Positions 1 through 4,430 of a stretch of DNA of 7,228 bases are shown piece by piece (within the stretch, counting starts at the first letter, position 1; each line of letters opens with the position of its first letter). A model generated the notes under the pieces. It saw only the letters and a program-made list of their open reading frames with translations. It did no database searches and was not told the origin of the DNA. This stretch comes from Rickettsiales bacterium (GTDB lineage: Bacteria; Pseudomonadota; Alphaproteobacteria; Rickettsiales; UBA3002), in assembly GCA_021300075.1 (NCBI GenBank), contig JAJTIB010000222.1:1-7228 (forward strand), written 5' to 3'. The position numbers were made by a program, and so were the translations under genes.

Positions 1-885
1 AAGGTAGATGAGTATCGTCGCCGAAACATAAATCGAGGAGTAGGTGCCAACGATGACACCAAAGATCATCGCTGCACTGAAGCCGAACAGCACGTCCCCT
101 CCAAGTGTCACCAGCCCGATGAGCGCGAGAAAGACTGTGCCGCCGGTGAGGATGGTGCGTGAGAGGGTCTCGTTGATGGCCTGATTGAGAAGCTGGTTAA
201 GTGGCATGGTTTTGTATTTACGCAGATTCTCGCGCACGCGGTCGTAAATCACTACCGAGTCATTGATAGAATAACCAATCACCGTCAGAATCGCAGCCAC
301 TGAGGTCAGGTTGAATTCGATTTGGGTAAGCGAGAAAAACCCAAGCATCATGATGGCGTCATGGAGAAGTGCGGCAATTCCCCCCACGCCGAACTGCCAT
401 TCAAAACGGAACCAGAGATAAAGCAGCATCATCACGAGGGCAAGTGCCACGGCGGTGAGGCTGCCCACAATTAATTCCTCGCCCACTTGCGGGCCAACAT
501 AATCTACCCGCTGGAAATCCACTGGCGTCCCGTAATTTGCCTCAATCAGCGCTCGCGCCTTGTCCGCTACGGCGCTTTGCTGCAGGTCTTTCTGCGGGGC
601 GAGTCGAATCATCACGTCATGACTTTCGCCCACCGATTGAATCATTGCGCCGCCGAGTTCGGGTACGTCGAGAATCTGGCGCAGCCTGGCCATATCCGCC
701 GGTTGCTCGGTACGGATTTCCATGACCACCCCACCGGTGAAATCAATGCCGAAATTAAGCCCTTGCACGGCCAGAGAAATGACGGTCACAATCATGCCAA
801 TGATGGTAAAGCTGAAGCCATACCAACGATTCCCGATGAAATTGATTTTTGGGGTCTTATCAAGAAAGCGAATGGGAAATTTCAT
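1..885 (-). CDS. secF: Protein translocase subunit SecF (C-terminal end cut by window edge)
   Basis: SecF is an inner-membrane accessory subunit of the Sec translocon. With SecD it uses the proton gradient to pull exported proteins out on the periplasmic side. The frame is open for 295 codons from ATG at 885 to the window edge with no stop. Visible landmarks are a first membrane segment (about residues 22-42) followed at once by NFGIDFTGG (44-52), a periplasmic domain to about residue 125, VGPQVGEEL (130-138) leading into the second membrane segment, and the SecD/SecF membrane core with IGYSINDSVVIYDRVREN (DRVREN at 215-220). The last residues seen resemble the final SecF helix (GTYSSIYVSA). 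SecF proteins are usually about 300-325 residues, so only a short tail is missing. The start lies 7 nt after the TerC-family stop, and a weak GAG ribosome-binding element overlaps that stop, which suggests coupled translation. No secD precedes it. Identification is firm. Confidence 0.96.
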   Translation of the reverse strand, partial: MKFPIRFLDKTPKINFIGNRWYGFSFTIIGMIVTVISLAVQGLNFGIDFTGGVVMEIRTEQPADMARLRQILDVPELGGAMIQSVGESHDVMIRLAPQKDLQQSAVADKARALIEANYGTPVDFQRVDYVGPQVGEELIVGSLTAVALALVMMLLYLWFRFEWQFGVGGIAALLHDAIMMLGFFSLTQIEFNLTSVAAILTVIGYSINDSVVIYDRVRENLRKYKTMPLNQLLNQAINETLSRTILTGGTVFLALIGLVTLGGDVLFGFSAAMIFGVIVGTYSSIYVSATILIYL

Positions 886-892
886 ACGTCAC

Positions 893-1837
893 TCAGGACT
901 GGTTGCGGGTTTTGAATAGCGAAAGTAGAACCGAGAGGGTAATCACCCCAACGGTAAAAAGCAATGAGTACTCAATCTCAATCAGCGTGTAGTTATGGGC
1001 GTGGTTGATGAGCATTTTTCCGCCAATAAATACCAGCACCAGCGACAGTCCGTATTTAAGATATTCAAAGCGGTGCATCATCGCCGCGAGCGCGAAATAG
1101 AGTGCGCGCAGCCCTAAAATCGCAAAGATATTTGATGTCAGCACCACGAAGGTATCCTGAGTAATGGCGAAAATCGCGGGGATAGAATCCACCGCAAACA
1201 CGACGTCTGCCACGTCAATCACCAGCAACACCAGCAGCAGCGGTGTCATATACAGCACCCCGTCGCGGCGGACGAAAAACTTAGCGCCCTCATAATTCGC
1301 CGTCATCCGGCCATGCTTGCTTAGAAAGCGGATGAAGCGATTCTCATTGAGGTTGGGCGTGGCATCCGCTGCGAGGAGCATTTTAATGCCAGTGTAAATC
1401 AGGAACGTGCCGAGCAGATAGAGCATCCAGTCGAACTGCGCGATGAGGGTCGTGCCCAGCACAATGAAAGCGCCGCGAAGGATAATCGCGCCGATAATGC
1501 CCCAGAACAGCACACGGTGCTGGTATTCGGCGGGTACGGCAAAATGCTGAAAGATGAGAACGAAGACAAAAATATTATCGAGGCTGAGCGTTTTTTCTAT
1601 AAGGTAGCCGGTTAAGTATTGATAGCCCGCTTCACGCCCGAGATGCTCAAACACCCACAGCGAAAAGAGCAGTCCAAGCGAAATGTAAAAGACGCTGAGT
1701 TTGAGGGCGTGGCTGATACTGAGGGGTTTCGCGCGGCGATTCAAGACGCCTAGGTCAAAGGCCAGTAGCAGGGTGATGAGTAGAAAAAACCCCGCCCACA
1801 TCCAGAGCGGATGGTTAAGCAATGCGATGTCAAGCAT
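893..1837 (-). CDS. TerC/Alx-family integral membrane protein, probable Mn2+ exporter
   Basis: This 314-residue polytopic membrane protein has about eight or nine hydrophobic segments. It carries the family signatures EKTLSLDNIFVF (81-92, with D87) and DVADVVFAVDSIPAIFAIT (208-226, with D208, D211 and D217), followed by TSNIFAILGLRALYF (234-248). Length and motifs match the Alx/TerC group (E. coli Alx is close to 320 residues). Members were first named for tellurite resistance; later work assigns several of them Mn2+ export, and in Bacillus subtilis a role in metal loading of secreted enzymes. The start ATG is 2 nt after the symporter stop and has only a weak AAAG upstream, so it probably depends on translational coupling. 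The stop is 7 nt before secF. No Mn2+-sensing yybP-ykoY leader can precede it because the upstream sequence is coding. From memory, position 208 is usually Glu in Alx-like proteins but is Asp here. The family is certain; the Mn2+ substrate is inferred. Confidence 0.93.
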   Translation of the reverse strand: MLDIALLNHPLWMWAGFFLLITLLLAFDLGVLNRRAKPLSISHALKLSVFYISLGLLFSLWVFEHLGREAGYQYLTGYLIEKTLSLDNIFVFVLIFQHFAVPAEYQHRVLFWGIIGAIILRGAFIVLGTTLIAQFDWMLYLLGTFLIYTGIKMLLAADATPNLNENRFIRFLSKHGRMTANYEGAKFFVRRDGVLYMTPLLLVLLVIDVADVVFAVDSIPAIFAITQDTFVVLTSNIFAILGLRALYFALAAMMHRFEYLKYGLSLVLVFIGGKMLINHAHNYTLIEIEYSLLFTVGVITLSVLLSLFKTRNQS

Positions 1838-1839
1838 TG

Positions 1840-3102
1840 CTAATCTTTACTGTAATAAACGGTTTCATCAAGCGTGCCTTCGGTATGATCGACGATCATG
1901 GTGATGGCGCAATCGCCTGTGATGTTGATGGTCGTGCGAACCATATCGAGTACGCGGTCAACCCCAAGTAACAGGCCGATGCCTTCAATCGGCAGACCCA
2001 CCGAATGCAGCACCATGCCCATGAAAATAATGGAGCCGGAGGGAATACCAGCCGCGCCGATGGAGCCAAGCGTGCAGGTGAGCAACAGCACGGCATAGTC
2101 CGCCAGCTGTAATTCCACGCCGAAGAGCTGGGCGAAAAATAGCGCGCAGATACCCAGGTAAATCGCCGTACCATCCATATTAATGCAAGCCCCAAGCGGC
2201 AGCAGGAAATGCGCGCTCTGCTCGGACACGCCGAGTTTGGTTTGCACCTCGCGCATGGCGGTGGTGAGGGTGGCTTTGGAGGACGAAGTCGAAAACGCCA
2301 TGAGCTGAGTGGTGGCAAGTTTCCGGTAAAAATGTAATGGGTTCAGGCGGGTAAAGACGACTATCAGCACACCGAAGAGCGCGTATTGAAAGGCACAGGC
2401 CGCAAGCACCGCAATCACCAGATTGATGAGAATGCGAATGATTTCGACCCCTTGCGTGCCGACTGACCAGGCCATGAAACCAAAGACGGCAAGGGGAGCC
2501 AGACGCACGATATATTCAATCATGCGGAAAATGATCGCTGCGAAATCATGGATGATTTCACGTGGGCGCGCCGCTTTCTCGCCCATCATATTCATGACGA
2601 TGCCAAACATCACCGAAAAGACGATAACCTGAAGCAGATGACCCTCGGCGAAGGCCTCAAACACGTTGGTGGGGATCAGGTGCAGCAGGAATTCAATGAC
2701 GCTGGGTGGAGGCGCATCGGTCGCGGCCGCCGGCAGGTTGCCGGCGAATTCCTCGATATTGACGTGAAGCCCCTTGCCCGGCTGGAATAAAATACCCGCC
2801 GTAATCCCGATAACGACCGCAAAGGTGGCTGTAGCGAGATAGGAACCGAGTCCTTTCAGGCCGACGCGCTTGAAATTTGCACCGTCACCCATGCTGGTGA
2901 TGCCTGAGACCAGCGCCAGAAAAATGAGTGGAACCACGACCATTTTAATGAGGTCGATGAAAATCGTGCCTACAGTTTTGAGCGGCGCGGCGTCTTCCTT
3001 GAGAATAAAGCCGGTGAGAATCCCAAGCATCAGGCCAATCAGAACCTGTTGCCACATCTTCAAGCCAAAGACCGTGAATTCCTTAACGTCTGCACCCGCC
3101 AT
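1840..3102 (-). CDS. Dicarboxylate/amino acid:cation symporter (DAACS family, GltP-like)
   Basis: This is a secondary transporter that takes up acidic amino acids or C4-dicarboxylates with Na+ or H+. From the ATG at 3102 it has 420 residues, the normal family length. All family landmarks are present: the serine-rich hairpin-1 tip STSSSKATL (271-279), NMDGT (308-312), the hairpin-2 tip GIPSGS (352-357), and the last helix DRVLDMVRTTINITGD (382-397). In that helix D386, R389, N393 and D397 line up with the archaeal aspartate transporter GltPh residues D394, R397, N401 and D405. This favours aspartate/glutamate over the C4-dicarboxylates of DctA, which as I recall has Ser and Asn at the first and last of these sites. 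The frame could start 22 codons earlier (ATG at 3168), but that start has no Shine-Dalgarno. The start at 3102 has AGGA with an 8-nt spacer and gives the usual short N-terminus. It heads a probable three-gene operon. Substrate is inferred. Confidence 0.92.
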   Translation of the reverse strand: MAGADVKEFTVFGLKMWQQVLIGLMLGILTGFILKEDAAPLKTVGTIFIDLIKMVVVPLIFLALVSGITSMGDGANFKRVGLKGLGSYLATATFAVVIGITAGILFQPGKGLHVNIEEFAGNLPAAATDAPPPSVIEFLLHLIPTNVFEAFAEGHLLQVIVFSVMFGIVMNMMGEKAARPREIIHDFAAIIFRMIEYIVRLAPLAVFGFMAWSVGTQGVEIIRILINLVIAVLAACAFQYALFGVLIVVFTRLNPLHFYRKLATTQLMAFSTSSSKATLTTAMREVQTKLGVSEQSAHFLLPLGACINMDGTAIYLGICALFFAQLFGVELQLADYAVLLLTCTLGSIGAAGIPSGSIIFMGMVLHSVGLPIEGIGLLLGVDRVLDMVRTTINITGDCAITMIVDHTEGTLDETVYYSKD

Positions 3103-3110
3103 GATAACAA

Positions 3111-3115
3111 TCCTG
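3111..3115 (-). promoter_or_regulatory. Ribosome-binding site that decides the symporter start
   Basis: On the minus strand this reads CAGGA; its AGGA lies 8 nt upstream of the ATG at 3102. The alternative in-frame ATG at 3168 is preceded by GCGCCTCTCT, which has no purine-rich element. This favours 3102. Confidence 0.55.
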
Positions 3116-3237
3116 AGAGCGATTTGATGAGTTTTGCCAAGTACCAGCGTGAAAAATTGCCGTAACATAGAGAGGCGCTTGTCGTTTGACCAGCAGATAT
3201 TTCAAGCGACTGTGCAGCGCAACATAGGTGAATTTTT

Positions 3238-3248
3238 ATTTGGCAAAT
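3238..3248. repeat. Short perfect dyad in the divergent promoter region
   Basis: ATTTG and CAAAT form a perfect 5-bp inverted repeat around one central G. It overlaps the best -35 candidate for the efflux operon. It could be an operator half-site pair, but a repeat this short also arises by chance in AT-rich DNA. Confidence 0.25.
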
Positions 3249-3311
3249 CGTAGCGAAAGCCAAGAAATTACTGGTCAGCAGGGCTGGGTCGCTTTAGAGA
3301 TTGGAAAAAAT

Positions 3312-3315
3312 GGAG
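3312..3315 (+). promoter_or_regulatory. Ribosome-binding site of the adaptor gene
   Basis: GGAG sits 8 nt upstream of the ATG at 3324. It supports that start, and the upstream ATG at 3310 is out of frame. Confidence 0.6.
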
Positions 3316-3323
3316 TGTAGACA

Positions 3324-4427
3324 ATGACGGCGTATGCGCCCAACCGATCGCAGCGTTCGGCTTGGTCAAAAATTTTTCTCATCCTTCTCCTGCTGGCACT
3401 CGGCTATGGCGGCTACCGTGCGGTCACGCACTTTGTGAAGCCAGCGCAAGCGCCAGGCGGGTTTGCCATGTCGGTGGAATCGTACCGTCTGATGCCCGAT
3501 GCGCTTGATGTGACGATTGAAAGCGTCGGCTCGTTGCGCGCCAATGAATCGGCGACGCTTCGCCCCGAACTCGCCGGCCGCATTACTGAGGTGCTGTTTA
3601 CCGAAGGCGCACTTGTCAAAAAGGGTGCGCCATTATTCAAGATGGATGACCGGATTTACGCCGCAGAACTCAAGCAGGCCGAGGCTAATCTGCAGCTGGC
3701 CAAATTGAATTACGGGCGCTTTAAAAAACTCGCCAAAAGCGGTGCGTCTTCCCGCCAGCGTTTGGATGAGGCCGAGGCCTCACTTGGCGTGGCGCAGGCG
3801 AATTACGACCTTGCCCGCACGCGCGTGGCTTATACTACCATCACCGCGCCATTCGACGGTACGGTGGGGCTCAGGCGCATCAGCCCGGGCGATTATGTAA
3901 CGGTGGGGCAGGAACTCGCGAATTTCGTCAGCTATGACCCGATGAAGGTGGATTTCAGTATCCCCGAAACCCAGTCGCGGCAACTGCGCGTCGGGCAGAA
4001 AATTGATATTACAGTTGAGGCCGTGCCCGGCCAGATTTTTGCCGGTGAAGTCTTCGCGATCGACCCGCAGGTGGATGTGAGTGGCCGCGCGGTGGCGCTT
4101 CGGGCGACAATTGAAAACCACGATTTCATACTGAAGCCCGGATTTTTTGCCCGCGTATCGCTGCTGGTGGAGCGCAAGCCCAACGCACTTCTGGTTCCGG
4201 AAGCGGCGATTGTGCCTCAGGGTAATGATAAATTCGTTTATCGCATCACGCCTGAAAATACTGTGACACTTACCCCAGTAACGCTCGGCGCGCGTAAGGA
4301 GGGACGGGTGGAGATTCTCTCGGGTTTAAATGCTGGCGATCAGGTGGTAACGTCCGGCCAGATTAAACTACGCGAGGGTGCGGCGGTCAGCTTAAAGCCC
4401 CCGGGTGCGCCACAACCGAAGGGTTAG
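3324..4427 (+). CDS. Efflux RND transporter periplasmic adaptor (membrane-fusion protein)
   Basis: This 367-residue protein bridges an inner-membrane RND pump and an outer-membrane channel. A short cytoplasmic N-terminus with basic residues precedes one hydrophobic segment (about 16-34). No lipobox cysteine follows it, so it is probably a membrane-anchored rather than lipid-anchored adaptor. The order of domains is typical: the first half of the biotinyl/lipoyl-like domain (about 65-108, with LRPELAGRITEV and VKKGAPLFKMD), an alpha-helical hairpin rich in Ala, Leu, Lys and Glu (about 112-168), the second lipoyl half (ITAPFDGTVGLRRISPGDYV, 173-192), a beta-barrel domain (about 207-285) and a membrane-proximal domain (about 286-355, with LLVPEAAIVPQG). 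Length matches the family. The pump gene begins 3 nt after its stop, which fixes its role. The exported substrate cannot be read from the sequence, and the helical hairpin is short to medium in length. Confidence 0.95.
   Translation: MTAYAPNRSQRSAWSKIFLILLLLALGYGGYRAVTHFVKPAQAPGGFAMSVESYRLMPDALDVTIESVGSLRANESATLRPELAGRITEVLFTEGALVKKGAPLFKMDDRIYAAELKQAEANLQLAKLNYGRFKKLAKSGASSRQRLDEAEASLGVAQANYDLARTRVAYTTITAPFDGTVGLRRISPGDYVTVGQELANFVSYDPMKVDFSIPETQSRQLRVGQKIDITVEAVPGQIFAGEVFAIDPQVDVSGRAVALRATIENHDFILKPGFFARVSLLVERKPNALLVPEAAIVPQGNDKFVYRITPENTVTLTPVTLGARKEGRVEILSGLNAGDQVVTSGQIKLREGAAVSLKPPGAPQPKG
4419..4423 (+). promoter_or_regulatory. Ribosome-binding site supporting the GTG start of the pump
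   Basis: AAGGG lies inside the last codons of the adaptor gene, 7 nt upstream of GTG at 4431. This supports the GTG start, for which no nearby ATG gives the conserved N-terminus. Confidence 0.55.
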
Positions 4428-4430
4428 GCC

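Larger units (their letters stand above)
3103..3323. promoter_or_regulatory. Divergent intergenic region expected to hold both operon promoters
   Basis: These 221 bp separate two operons that point away from each other, so both promoters should be here. The stretch is more AT-rich around 3230-3270 than the flanking genes. No promoter stands out. The best plus-strand guess is TTGGCA (3240-3245) with GAAATT 18 nt later (3264-3269), a good -35 but a poor -10. TTGACC at 3186-3191 has no convincing -10 partner. I see no terminator, tRNA or convincing small gene. About 66 bp next to the symporter (3103-3168) could be coding if the upstream ATG is used. Confidence 0.5.

Noticed and set aside
487..915. 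142-codon plus-strand open frame
   Set aside because: It lies antisense to secF, whose translation shows unmistakable family motifs; the plus-strand product resembles nothing I know.
1838..1900. Search for a yybP-ykoY Mn2+ riboswitch before the TerC-family gene
   Set aside because: Only 2 nt separate it from the symporter stop and the preceding sequence is conserved coding DNA.
1896..2318. 140-codon minus-strand open frame in a second frame of the symporter
   Set aside because: It overlaps the symporter core in another frame and is rich in Pro, Ser, Arg and Cys, typical of a shadow frame of GC-rich coding DNA.
2729..2745. GCCGGC repeated around AGGTT, a possible hairpin
   Set aside because: It lies inside the symporter coding region (the loop with Leu-Pro-Ala-Ala-Ala) with no T-tract; a codon-composition effect.
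3060..3263. 67-codon minus-strand open frame across the symporter start, a possible leader peptide
   Set aside because: No clear ribosome-binding site, no recognisable sequence, and it overlaps the symporter in another frame.
3780..4121. 113-codon minus-strand open frame
   Set aside because: It is antisense to the adaptor's lipoyl and beta-barrel domains, with no ribosome-binding site or recognisable product.
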